NCBI GenBank assembly: GCA_022432975.1
Contig: CM039515.1
Location: 16,153,488-16,217,487 of the forward strand
Direction of reading: 5' to 3'
Source: Begonia masoniana
Taxonomy: Eukaryota > Streptophyta > Magnoliopsida > Cucurbitales > Begoniaceae
Length of the DNA stretch: 64,000 nucleotides
Part shown: piece after piece, positions 23,103 through 34,535 of the stretch
How the letters are laid out: each line of letters starts with the position of its first letter
Position numbering within the stretch: the stretch's first letter is position 1
Notes under the pieces: model-generated
Database searches by the model: none
What the model was told of the DNA's origin: nothing
The model's input: only the letters and a program-made list of their open reading frames with translations
Position numbers and translations under genes: made by a program

Positions 23103-23221
23103 GGGTGCGACCATACGAGCACTAATGCACCGGATCCCATCAGAACTCCGAAGTTAAAAGTGCTTCGGCGAGAGTAGTACTAAGTTGGGTGACCACTTGG
23201 GAAGTCCTCGTGTTGCACCCC
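23103..23221 (+). rRNA. 5S rRNA copy 70
   Basis: T7 spacer with one T lost just before the next 5S; 333 bp to next. Confidence 0.85.
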
Positions 23222-23435
23222 TTTTTTCGACCGAGTATTTTTTTCCGTATCAGGGGCGACGAAGATCGACGCAGGGCAGCTGAGGAAGGCCAACGGCGCT
23301 GACTATGGAAAATTTGGGCGAATTGCGACGTTCGGGGCCCGAGAATGGCACTTTTGCATGCGTGTCGCGGTCGATTCGGAGTGGAAGGGGATGTCGCTGG
23401 GCATCGGACAAAGTGAATTGGCGGACGAAGATTGT

Positions 23436-23554
23436 GGGTGCGACCATACGAGCACTAATGCACCGGATCCCATCAGAACTCCGAAGTTAAAAGTGCTTCG
23501 GCGAGAGTAGTACTAAGTTGGGTGACCACTTGGGAAGTCCTCGTGTTGCACCCC
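23436..23554 (+). rRNA. 5S rRNA copy 71
   Basis: T7 spacer with one A lost near 23643; 333 bp to next. Confidence 0.85.
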
Positions 23555-23768
23555 TTTTTTCGACCGAGTATTTTTTTCCGTATCAGGGGCGACGAAGATC
23601 GACGCAGGGCAGCTGAGGAAGGCCAACGGCGCTGACTATGGAAATTTGGGCGAATTGCGACGTTCGGGGCCCGAGAATGGCACTTTTGCATGCGTGTCGC
23701 GGTCGATTCGGAGTGGAAGGGGATGTCGCTGGGCATCGGACAAAGTGAATTGGCGGACGAAGATTGTT

Positions 23769-23887
23769 GGGTGCGACCATACGAGCACTAATGCACCGGA
23801 TCCCATCAGAACTCCGAAGTTAAAAGTGCTTCGGCGAGAGTAGTACTAAGTTGGGTGACCACTTGGGAAGTCCTCGTGTTGCACCCC
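23769..23887 (+). rRNA. 5S rRNA copy 72
   Basis: T7 spacer with a 24-bp deletion near 24022; 310 bp to next. Confidence 0.85.
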
Positions 23888-24078
23888 TTTTTTCGACCGA
23901 GTATTTTTTTCCGTATCAGGGGCGACGAAGATCGACGCAGGGCAGCTGAGGAAGGCCAACGGCGCTGACTATGGAAAATTTGGGCGAATTGCGACGTTCG
24001 GGGCCCGAGAATGGCACTTTTGGTGGAAGGGGATGTCGCTGGGCATCGGACAAAGTGAATTGGCGGACGAAGATTGTT

Positions 24079-24196
24079 GGGTGCGACCATACGAGCACTA
24101 ATGCACCGGATCCCATCAGAACTCCGAAGTTAAAGTGCTTCGGCGAGAGTAGTACTAAGTTGGGTGACCACTTGGGAAGTCCTCGTGTTGCACCCC
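24079..24196 (+). rRNA. 5S rRNA copy 73 (1-nt deletion)
   Basis: One A lost in the A-run of the A box (AAAG for AAAAG), and one C lost in the spacer at about 24207. Possible sequencing error. Confidence 0.8.
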
Positions 24197-24410
24197 TTTT
24201 TTCGACGAGTATTTTTTTCCGTATCAGGGGCGACGAAGATCGACGCAGGGCAGCTGAGGAAGGCCAACGGCGCTGACTATGGAAAATTTGGGCGAATTGC
24301 GACGTTCGGGGCCCGAGAATGGCACTTTTGCATGCGTGTCGCGGTCGATTCGGAGTGGAAGGGGATGTCGCTGGGCATCGGACAAAGTGAATTGGCGGAC
24401 GAAGATTGTT

Positions 24411-24529
24411 GGGTGCGACCATACGAGCACTAATGCACCGGATCCCATCAGAACTCCGAAGTTAAAAGTGCTTCGGCGAGAGTAGTACTAAGTTGGGTGA
24501 CCACTTGGGAAGTCCTCGTGTTGCACCCC
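24411..24529 (+). rRNA. 5S rRNA copy 74
   Basis: T7 spacer, 334 bp to next. Confidence 0.85.
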
Positions 24530-24744
24530 TTTTTTCGACCGAGTATTTTTTTCCGTATCAGGGGCGACGAAGATCGACGCAGGGCAGCTGAGGAAGGCCA
24601 ACGGCGCTGACTATGGAAAATTTGGGCGAATTGCGACGTTCGGGGCCCGAGAATGGCACTTTTGCATGCGTGTCGCGGTCGATTCGGAGTGGAAGGGGAT
24701 GTCGCTGGGCATCGGACAAAGTGAATTGGCGGACGAAGATTGTT

Positions 24745-24863
24745 GGGTGCGACCATACGAGCACTAATGCACCGGATCCCATCAGAACTCCGAAGTTAAA
24801 AGTGCTTCGGCGAGAGTAGTACTAAGTTGGGTGACCACTTGGGAAGTCCTCGTGTTGCACCCC
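24745..24863 (+). rRNA. 5S rRNA copy 75
   Basis: T7 spacer, 334 bp to next. Confidence 0.85.
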
Positions 24864-25078
24864 TTTTTTCGACCGAGTATTTTTTTCCGTATCAGGGGCG
24901 ACGAAGATCGACGCAGGGCAGCTGAGGAAGGCCAACGGCGCTGACTATGGAAAATTTGGGCGAATTGCGACGTTCGGGGCCCGAGAATGGCACTTTTGCA
25001 TGCGTGTCGCGGTCGATTCGGAGTGGAAGGGGATGTCGCTGGGCATCGGACAAAGTGAATTGGCGGACGAAGATTGTT

Positions 25079-25197
25079 GGGTGCGACCATACGAGCACTA
25101 ATGCACCGGATCCCATCAGAACTCCGAAGTTAAAAGTGCTTCGGCGAGAGTAGTACTAAGTTGGGTGACCACTTGGGAAGTCCTCGTGTTGCACCCC
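25079..25197 (+). rRNA. 5S rRNA copy 76
   Basis: T7 spacer, 334 bp to next. Confidence 0.85.
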
Positions 25198-25412
25198 TTT
25201 TTTCGACCGAGTATTTTTTTCCGTATCAGGGGCGACGAAGATCGACGCAGGGCAGCTGAGGAAGGCCAACGGCGCTGACTATGGAAAATTTGGGCGAATT
25301 GCGACGTTCGGGGCCCGAGAATGGCACTTTTGCATGCGTGTCGCGGTCGATTCGGAGTGGAAGGGGATGTCGCTGGGCATCGGACAAAGTGAATTGGCGG
25401 ACGAAGATTGTT

Positions 25413-25530
25413 GGGTGCGACCATACGAGCACTAATGCACCGGATCCCATCAGAACTCCGAAGTTAAAGTGCTTCGGCGAGAGTAGTACTAAGTTGGGTG
25501 ACCACTTGGGAAGTCCTCGTGTTGCACCCC
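25413..25530 (+). rRNA. 5S rRNA copy 77 (1-nt deletion)
   Basis: Same one-A loss in the A box as copy 73; spacer also lacks 5 bp near 25689; 328 bp to next. Confidence 0.8.
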
Positions 25531-25740
25531 TTTTTTCGACCGAGTATTTTTTTCCGTATCAGGGGCGACGAAGATCGACGCAGGGCAGCTGAGGAAGGCC
25601 AACGGCGCTGACTATGGAAAATTTGGGCGAATTGCGACGTTCGGGGCCCGAGAATGGCACTTTTGCATGCGTGTCGCGGTCGATTCGGAAGGGGATGTCG
25701 CTGGGCATCGGACAAAGTGAATTGGCGGACGAAGATTGTT

Positions 25741-25858
25741 GGGTGCGACCATACGAGCACTAATGCACCGGATCCCATCAGAACTCCGAAGTTAAAGTGC
25801 TTCGGCGAGAGTAGTACTAAGTTGGGTGACCACTTGGGAAGTCCTCGTGTTGCACCCC
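25741..25858 (+). rRNA. 5S rRNA copy 78 (1-nt deletion)
   Basis: Same one-A loss in the A box; one A lost in the spacer near 25947; last unit with a full 334-type spacer before the block edge. Confidence 0.8.
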
Positions 25859-26072
25859 TTTTTTCGACCGAGTATTTTTTTCCGTATCAGGGGCGACGAA
25901 GATCGACGCAGGGCAGCTGAGGAAGGCCAACGGCGCTGACTATGGAAATTTGGGCGAATTGCGACGTTCGGGGCCCGAGAATGGCACTTTTGCATGCGTG
26001 TCGCGGTCGATTCGGAGTGGAAGGGGATGTCGCTGGGCATCGGACAAAGTGAATTGGCGGACGAAGATTGTT

Positions 26073-26191
26073 GGGTGCGACCATAGGAGAACTAATACAC
26101 CGGATCCCATCAGAACTCCGAAGTTAAAAGTGCTTCGGCGAGAGTAGTTCTAAGTTGGGTGACCACTTGGGAAGTCCTCGTGTTGCAACCC
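26073..26191 (+). rRNA. 5S rRNA copy 79 (diverged, block edge)
   Basis: Carries scattered changes in the first 30 nt (AGGAGAAC for ACGAGCAC, ATACACC for ATGCACC) and near its end (GCAACCC for GCACCCC). Its downstream spacer is 250-type, so the switch between unit types falls inside this copy. Confidence 0.75.
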
Positions 26192-26322
26192 TTTTTTTGA
26201 CCGAGTACTTCCTCGGACATCAGGATCGGAATTAAAGGGCACGGGAGGTCTGTTATGGTAGGAACGGGCTGCGGCGGTCTCGCTGGGCATCGGACAAAGG
26301 GAATTGGTAGATGAAGAATGTC

Positions 26323-29300
26323 GGGTGCGACCATACGAGCACTAATGCACCGGATCCCATCAGAACTTTGAAGTTAAAAGTGCTTCTGTGCGAGTAGTAA
26401 TGAGTTGGCTAACCACTTGGGAATTTCTCGTGTTGCAATGCTTTTTTTGACCGAATACTTCCTCGGACATCAGGAGTAAAAGTCAACGGCACAGGAGGTC
26501 TGGCATTGGAGGAACGGGCTGCGACGGTCTCGCTGGGGATCGAACAAAGCGAATTGGCGAACGAAGAATGTCAGGTGCAACCATACGAGCACTAATGCAC
26601 CGGATCGCATCAGAACTCCGAAGTTAAAAGAGCTTCGACGAGAGTAGTACTAAGTTTGGTGAGCACTTCAGAAGTCCTCGTGTTGCACCCTTTTTTTCGA
26701 CCGAGTATTTTTTCCGTATCAGGGGCGACGAAGATCGACGCAGGGCAGCTGAGGAAGGCCAACGGCGCTGACTATGGAAAATTTGGGCGAATTGCGACGT
26801 TCGGGGCCCGAGAATGGCACTTTTGCATGCGTGTCGCGGTCGATTCGGAGTGGAAGGGGATGTCGCTGGGCATCGGACAAAGTGAATTGGCGGACGAAGA
26901 TTGTTGGGTGCGACCATACGAGCACTAATGCACCGGATCCCATCAGAACTCCGAAGTTAAAAGTGCTTCGGCGAGAGTAGTACTAAGTTGGGTGACCACT
27001 TGGGAAGTCCTCGTGTTGCACCCCTTTTTTCGACCGAGTATTTTTTTCCGTATCAGGGGCGACGAAGATCGACGCAGGGCAGCTGAGGAAGGCCAACGGC
27101 GCTGACTATGGAAAATTTGGGCGAATTGCGACGTTCGGGGCCCGAGAATGGCACTTTTGCATGCGTGTCGCGGTCGATTCGGAGTGGAACGGTCTTGCTG
27201 GGCATCGGACAAAATGAATTGGCAGACGAAGAATGTCGGGTGCAACCATACGATCACTAATGCACCGGATCCCATCAGAACCCCGAAGTTAAATTGCTTG
27301 GGCGAGAGTAGTACTAAGTTGTGTTACCATTTGGGAAGTCCTCGTGTTGCACCCTTTTTTTTGACCGAGTACTTCCTCTGACATCAGAAGCAAAATTCAA
27401 TGGCATGGGAGGTCTGGCGTAGGAGGAACGGGCTACAGCGGTCTCACTGGGCATCAGACAAAGGGAATTGGCAGACGAAGAATGTCGGGTGTGACCATAC
27501 GAGCACTTATGCACCGGATCCCATCAAAACTCCGAAGTTAAAAGAGCTTCGGCGAGATTAGTACTAAGTTGGATGACCACTTGGGAAGTCCTCGTGTTTC
27601 AATCCTTTTTTTGACCGAGTACTTCCTCGGACATCAGGAGCAAAATTCAAAGGCACGGGAGGTCTTGCGTGGGAGGAACAGGCTGATTCGGAGTGGAAGG
27701 GATGTCGCTGGGCATCGGACAAAGTGAATGGCGGACGAGATTGTTGGGTGCGACCATACGAGCACTAATGCACCGGATCCCATCAGAAATCCGAAGTTAA
27801 AAGTGCTTCGGCGAGAGTAGTACTAAGTTGGGTGACCACTTGGAAGTCTCGTGTTGCACCCCTTTTTTCGACCGAGTATTTTTTCCGTATCAGGGGCGAC
27901 GAAGATCGACGCAGGGCAGCTGAGGAAGGCCAACGGCGCTGACTATGGAAAATTGGGGCGAATTGCGACGTTCGGGGCCCGAGAATGGCACTTTTGCATG
28001 CGTGTCGCGGTCGATTCGGAGGGAAGGGGATGTCGCGGGCATCGGACAAAGGAATGGCGGACGAAGATTGTTGGGTGCGGACCATACGAGCACTAATTGC
28101 ACGGATCCCATCAGAACTCCGAAGTTAAAGTGCTTCGGCGAGAGTAGTACTAAGTTGGGTGACAACTGGGAAGTCCTCGTGTTGCACCCCTTTTTTCGAC
28201 CGAGTATTTTTCGCGTATCAGGGGCGACGAAGATCGACGCAGGGCAGCTGAGGAAGGCCAACGGCGCTGACTATGGAAAATTTGGGCGAATTGCGACGTT
28301 CGGGGCCCGAGGAATGGCACTTTTGCATGCGTGTCGCGGTCGATTCGGAGTGGAAGGGATGTCGCTGGGCATCGGACAAAGTGAATGGCGGACGAGATTG
28401 TTGGGTGCGACCATACGAGCACTAATGCACCGGATCCCATCAGAACTCCGAAGTTAAAAGTGCTTCGGCGAGAGTAGTACTAAGTTGGGTGACCACTTGG
28501 GAAGTCCTCGTGTTGCACCCCTTTTTTCGACCGAGTATTTTTTTCCGTATCAGGGGCGACGAAGATCGACGCAGGGCAGCTGAGGAAGGCCAACGGCGCT
28601 GACTATGGAAAATTTGGGCGAATTGCGACGTTCGGGGCCCGGAGAATGGCACTTTTGCCTGCGTGTCGCGGTCGATTCGGAGTGGAAGGGATTCGCTGGG
28701 CATCGGACAAAGTGAATGGCGGACGAAGATTGTGGGTGCGACCATACGAGCACTATTGCACCGTATCCCATCAGAACTCCGAAGTTAAAAGTGCTTCGGC
28801 GAGAGTAGTACTAAGTTTGGTGACCACTTGGGAAGTCCTCGTGTTGCACCCCTTTTTTTGACCGAGTACTTCCTCGTACATCATGTGTAAAATTCAAGGG
28901 CACGGGAGGTTTGGCGTTTGGGGTACGGGTTGCGGAGGTCTTGCTGGGCATCGGACAAAGGGAATTGGCGGACAAAGAATGTCAGGTGCGACCATACAAG
29001 CACTAATGCAACGGATCCCATCAGAACTCCGAAGTTAAAAAAGCTTCGGCTAGAGTAGTACTAAGTTTGGTGACCACTTGGGAAGTCCTCGTGTTGCACC
29101 CCTTTTTTGGACCGAGTACTTCCTGGAACTTCAAAAGCAAAATTCAATGGCACTAGAGGTCTTGCGTGGGAGGACTTGTGTTGCACCAGTCTCGCTGGGC
29201 ATCAGACAAAGGGAATTGGCAGACGAAGATGGTCGGGTGCGACCATACGAGCACTAATGCACCGGATCCTATCAGAACTTCGAAGTTAAAAGTGCTTCGG

Positions 29301-30945
29301 GGAGAGTATTACTAAATTGGGTGACCACTTGGGAAGTCCTCGTGTTGCACCCCTTTTTTTGACCGAGTACTTCCTCGGACATCCGGAGCGAAATTCAAGC
29401 GCACGGGAGGTCTGGTGTGGGAGGATTTGGCTGCGACGATCTCGCAGGGCATCGGACAAAGGGAATTGGCAGACGAAAAATGTCGGGTTCAACCATACGA
29501 GCACTAATGCACCGGATCCTATCAGAACTCCGAAGTTAAAAGTGCTTCGGCGAGGGTAGTACTAAGTTTGGTGACCACTTGGGAAGACCTTGTGTTGCAC
29601 CCCTTTTTTCGACCGAGTATTTTTTTCCGTATCAGGGGCGACGAAGATCGACGCAGGGCAGCTGAGGAAGGCCAACGGCGCTGACTATGGAAGGGGACGG
29701 GAGGTCTGGCTTGGTAGGAACGGGATGTGACGGTCTCGCTAGGCATCGAACAAAGAGAATTGACGGACGAAGAATGTTGGGTGCAACCATACGAGCACTA
29801 ATGCACCGGATTCCATCAGAACTCCAAAGTTAAAAGTGCTTCGGCGAGAGTAGAACTAAGTTGGGTGACCACTTGGGAAGTCCTCGTGTTGCCCCCATTT
29901 TTTTGACTGTGTACTTTCTTAAACATCAGGAGCGAAATTCAAGGGAACAGGAGGTCTGGCGTGGTAGGAACGGGCTGCAGGCGGTCTCGCTTGGCATCGG
30001 ACAAAGGGAATTGACGGAAGAAGAATGTCGTGTGCGACCATATGAGCACTAATGCCCCGGATCGTATTAGAACTCTGAAGTTAAAAGTGCTTCGGCGAGA
30101 GTAGTACTAAGTTTGGTTACCACTTGAGAAATATTTGTGTTGCACCTTTTTTTTTGACCGTGTACTTTTTTCCGTATCAGGGGCGACGAAGATCGACGCA
30201 GGGCAGCTGAGGAAGGCCAACGGCGCTGACTATGGAAAATTTGGGCGAATTGCGACGTTCGGGGCCCGAGAATGGCACTTTTGCATGCGTGTCGCGGTCG
30301 ATTCGGAGTGGAAGGGGATGTCGCTGGGCATCGGACAAAGTGAATTGGCGGACGAAGAATGTCGGGTGCGACCATACGAGCACTAATGCACCGGATCCCA
30401 TCAGAACTCCGAAGTTAAAAGTGCTCGGCGAGAGTAGTACTAAGTTTGGTGACCACTTGGGAAGTCCTCGTGTTGCACCCCTTTTTTCGACCGAGTACTT
30501 TTTTCCGTATCAGGGGCGACGAAGATCGACGCAGGGCAGCTGAGGAAGGCCAACGGCGCTGACTATGGAAAATTTGGGCAAATTGCGACGTTCGGGGCCC
30601 GAGAATGGCACTTTTGCATGCGTGTCGCGGTCGATTCGGAGTGGAAGGGGATGTCGCTGGGCATCGGACAAGGGAATTGACAGACGAAGAATGTCTGGTG
30701 CGACCATACGAGCACTAATGCACCGGATCCCATCAGAACTCCGAAGTTAAAAGTGCTTCGGCGAGAGTAGTACTAAGTTTGGTCAACACTTGGGAAGTCC
30801 TCATGTTGCACCCATTTTTTTGACTGAGTAATTCCTCATACATCAGGTGCAAAATTCAGGGACACGGGAGGTCTATCGTGGTAGGAACGGGCTGCGGCGG
30901 TCTCGCTGGGCATCGGACAAAGGAAATTGACGGACGAAGAATGTC
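26323..30945 (+). repeat. Transition zone: 334-type, 250-type and chimeric 5S units
   Basis: 5S-like copies start at 26323, 26573, 26906, 27238, 27487, 27746, 28073, 28403, 28734, 28984, 29235, 29485, 29779, 30030, 30364 and 30696. Units after 26573, 27746, 28073, 28403, 30030 and 30364 have 334-type spacers. Others are 250-type. Chimeras occur: after 26906 the 334-type spacer switches to 250-type near 27189; after 27487 a 250-type spacer switches to the 334-type end near 27684; after 29485 a short 334-type piece (about 29612-29692) leads into 250-type sequence. Many 5S copies have substitutions. Copies between 27746 and 28734 have many one-base indels. The pattern fits unequal crossing-over or gene conversion at the edge of a homogenised block. 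Confidence 0.85.
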
Positions 30946-31445
30946 GGGTGCGACCATACGAGAACTAATGCACCGGATACCATTAGAACCCCGAAGTTAA
31001 AAGTGCTTCGGCGAGAGAACTACTAAGTTGGGTGACCACTTGGGAAGTCCTCGTGCTGCACCCCTATTTTTGACTGAGTACATCCTCGGACATCAGGAGC
31101 AAAATTTAAGCGCACGGGAGGTCTGGCGTTGTAGGAATGGGCTCCTGCGATCTTGCTTGGCATCAGACAATGGGAATTGACGGACGAAGAATGTCGGGTG
31201 CAACCATACGAGCACTAATGCACCGGATCCCATCAGAACTCCGAAGTTAAAAGTGCTTCGGCGAGAGTAGTACTAAGTTTGGTCAACACTTGGGAAGTCC
31301 TCGTGTTGCACCCCTTTTTTTGACTGAGTAATTCCTCATACATAAGGAGCAAAATTCAGGGACACGGGAGGTCTATCGTGGTAGGATTTGGTTGCGGCGG
31401 TCTCGTTGGGAATCGGACAAAGGAAATTGACGGACGAAGTATGTC

Positions 31446-31556
31446 GGACGAGCACTAATGCACCGGATATAATTTGAACCCCGAAGTTAAAAGTGTTCTG
31501 GCGAGAGAACAGTAACTCTAAGTTGGGGGACCACTTGGGAAGTCACCTCGTGTTGC
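31446..31556 (+). pseudogene. 5S pseudogene lacking its 5' end
   Basis: The first dozen nucleotides of 5S are missing (TGTCGGACGAGCAC), so helix I cannot form, and small insertions occur in the 3' half. The exact 3' end is approximate. Confidence 0.65.
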
Positions 31557-34443
31557 ACCCCTTTTGTTGATCGTGTACTTCTTCGGACTCATCAAGAGCA
31601 AAATGCAAGGGCACGAGAGGTCTGGCGTGGGAAGATTGGGCTGCGGCGGTCTCGCTGGGCATCGAACAAAGGGAATTGGCGGACGAATAATGTCGGGATC
31701 GACCATACAAGCACTAATGCACCGGATCCCATATGAACTCCGAAGTTAAAAGTGCTTCGGCGAGAGTAGTTCTAAGTTTGGTGACCACTTGGTAAGTCCT
31801 CGTGTTGCACCACTTTTTTTGACCAAGTACTTCCTCGGACATCAAAAGCAAAATTCAATTGCACCGGAGGTTTGGCGTGGGAGAAACGGGCTGCGGCGGT
31901 CTCGCTGGGCATCATATGAAGGGAATTGGCGGACGAAGAATGTCGTGTGCGACCAAACGAGCAATAATGCACCGGATCCCATCAGAACTCCGAAGTTAAA
32001 AGTGGTTCGGCGAGAGTAGTACTAAGTTTGGTGACGACTTGGGAAGTCCTCGTGTTGCATCCCTTTTTTTGATCGAGTACTTCCTCGGACATCAGGAGCG
32101 AAATTCAAGGGCACGAGAGGTATGGCGTAGAAGAATTGGGCTGCGACGGTCTCGCTGGGCATCGGACAAAGGGAATTTGTGGACAAAGAATGTCGGGTTC
32201 GACCATACGAGCACTAAAGCACCAGATACCATCAGAACTCCGAAGTTAAAAGTGCTTTGACGAGAGTATTACTAGATTGGGTGATGACTTGGGAAGTCCA
32301 CGTTTTGCACACATTTTTTTGACTCAGTACTTCCTCGGACATCAGGTGCAAAATTCAGGGGCACGAGAGGTCTAGCGTGGAAGAAACGCGCTGCGGCGGT
32401 CTCGATGGGCATTGGACAAAGGAAATTGACGGACGAAGATTGTCGGGTGAAACCATACGAGCACTAATGCCCCGGATCCCATAAGAACTTCGAAGTTAAA
32501 AGTGCTTCGGCGAGAGTAGTAGTAAGTTGGGTGACCACTTAGGAAGTCCTCGTGTTGCACCCCTTTTTTTGACTGAGTACTTCCTCAGACATCAGGAGCG
32601 AAATTCAAGGGCACGGGAGGTCTGGCTTTGTAGGAATGGGCTGCGGTGGTCTCGCTGGGCATCGGAGAAAGAGAATTGACGGACGAAGAATGTCGGGTGT
32701 GACCATACGAGCACTAATGCACAAGATCCCATCAGAACTCTGAAGTTAAAAGTGCTTCGGCGAGAGTAGAACTAAGTTTGGTGACCACTTGAGAAGTCCT
32801 CGTGTTGCAACCTTATTTTTTACCGTTTACTTCCTCGGACATCAGGAGCGAAATTAAAGGACACGGGAGGTCTGGCTTGGGAGGAACGGGCTACGGCAAT
32901 CTCGTTGGGCACGGACAATGGGAATTGGCAATCGAAGAATGTCGGGTGCGACCATACGAGCACTAATGCATAGAATCCGATCAGAAATCATAAGTTAAAA
33001 GTACTTATGCGAGAGTAGTACAAAGTTGAGTGACCACTTGGGAAGTCCTCGTGTTGCACCCCTTTTTTTTTACTAAGTACTTCCTCTGACATCAGGAGGA
33101 AAATTCAAGGGCAAGGGAGGTCTAGCGAGGTAGGAACGGGATGCGGCGGTCTCGCTGGGCATAGGACAAAGGGAATTGACGGACGAAGAATGTCGGGTGC
33201 GACCAAACTAGCACTAATGCACTGGATCCCATCAGAACTCCGAAGTTGAAAGTGCTTCGCCGAGAGTAGTTCAAAGTTGGGTGACCACTTGGGAAGTCCT
33301 CGTGTTGAACCCCTTTTTTTGACTGAGTACTTCCTCGGACATCAGGAGCAAAATTCAAGGGCAAGGGAGATCTGGCGTTGTAGGAACGGGATGCGGCGAT
33401 CTCGCTGGGCATAGGACAAAGGGAATTGACAGACGAAGAATGTCTGGTGCGACCATACGAGCACTAATGCACCGGATCCCATCAGAACTCCGAAGTTAAA
33501 AGTGCTTCGTCGAGAGTAGTACTAAGTTTGGTGACCACTTTGGAAGTCCTCGTGTTGCACCCCTTTTTTTGATTGAGTACTTCCTCGAACATCAGGAGCA
33601 AAATTCAAGGGCACGGGAATCTGGCGTGGGAGGATTTGGGTGCGGCGGTCTCGCTAGGCATCGAACAAAGGGAATTGGCGGACGATGAATGTCGGGTTCG
33701 ACCATACGAGCACTAATGCACCGGATCCCATCAGAACTCCGAAGTTAAAAGCGGTTCAGTGAGAGTAAGTACTAGATTAGGTGACCACTTGAGAAATCCT
33801 CGTGTTGCACCAATTTTTTTGACTGAGTACTTCCTCGGACATCAGGAGCGAAATTCAGGGGCACGGGAGTTCTGTCATTGTAGGAATGGGTTGTGGCAGT
33901 CTCGTTGGGCATCGGACAAAGTTAATTGACGGACGAAGAATGTCGGGTGCAACCATACGAGCACTAATGCAACGGATCCCATCAGAACTCCGAAGTTAAA
34001 AGTGCTTCGGCAAGAGTAGTACTAATGTTGGTTGACCACTTGGGAAGTCCTCGTGTTGCACCCATTTTTTTGAATGAGTACTTCCTCGGACATCAGGAGC
34101 AAAATTCAAGGGAACGAGAGTTCTGGCGTTGTAGGAAAGGGCTGCGGCGGTCTCTTTGGGCATCGGACAATGGGAATAGACGGACGAAGAATGTCTGGTG
34201 CGACCATACGAGCACTAATGCACCGGTTCCCATCAGAACTCCGAAGTTAAAAGTGCTTCGGCGATAGTTGTACTAAGTTTGGTGACCACTTAGGAAGTCC
34301 TCGTGTTGCACCGTTTTTTTTCTGAGTACTTTCTCGGACATCACGAGCGAAATTCAAGGACACAGGAGGTCTGGCTTGGTAGGAACGGGCTTCGGCAGTC
34401 TCGCTGGGCATCGGACAAAGAGAATTGACGGATGAAGAATTTC

Positions 34444-34535
34444 GGGTGCGACCATACAGGCACTAATGCACCGGATCCCATCAGAACTCAGAAGTTAAAA
34501 GTGCTTCGGCGACAGTAGTCCTCGTGTTGCACCCC
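34444..34535 (+). pseudogene. 5S pseudogene with box C deleted
   Basis: About 27 nt are missing between GTAG and TCCTCG, which removes the C box and helix IV. It cannot act as a normal 5S gene. Confidence 0.75.

Larger units (their letters stand above)
1..26322 (+). repeat. Homogenised tandem 5S rDNA array, 334/335-bp units (79 copies)
   Basis: Direct head-to-tail repeats, all on the + strand. Each unit is a 119-nt 5S sequence, a T6 run, and a spacer of about 209 bp. Units differ almost only in a T-tract in the spacer just after the GACCGAGTA motif. Four alleles are seen and are used as labels in the copy entries: T7 (GTA then T7, 334 bp), C7 (GTAC then T7, 335 bp), C6 (GTAC then T6, 334 bp) and T8 (335 bp). 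Copies 1-11 are all T7, copies 38-65 are mostly C7 or C6, and copies 66-78 are all T7, so alleles sit in blocks. A few units carry short deletions: 19 bp near 3315, 6 bp near 8354, 33 bp near 10016 and 24 bp near 24022. Bases 1-91 are the end of an upstream unit, so the array continues to the left. The last spacer, after copy 79, is already of the 250-bp type. Whether the array is the organism's working 5S locus cannot be told from sequence alone. Confidence 0.95.

Noticed and set aside
23916..24422. 168-codon minus-strand frame spanning two units
   Set aside because: It is created by one-base losses that join two repeat frames, and has no coding signal.
1..26322. CRISPR-like or bacterial repeat array
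   Set aside because: The repeat contains a full eukaryotic 5S sequence with a Pol III terminator, the spacers are constant rather than unique, and plant LTR elements flank it.
28000..28457. 170-codon frame in the indel-rich transition units
   Set aside because: Arises from indels joining shadow frames across 5S repeats.
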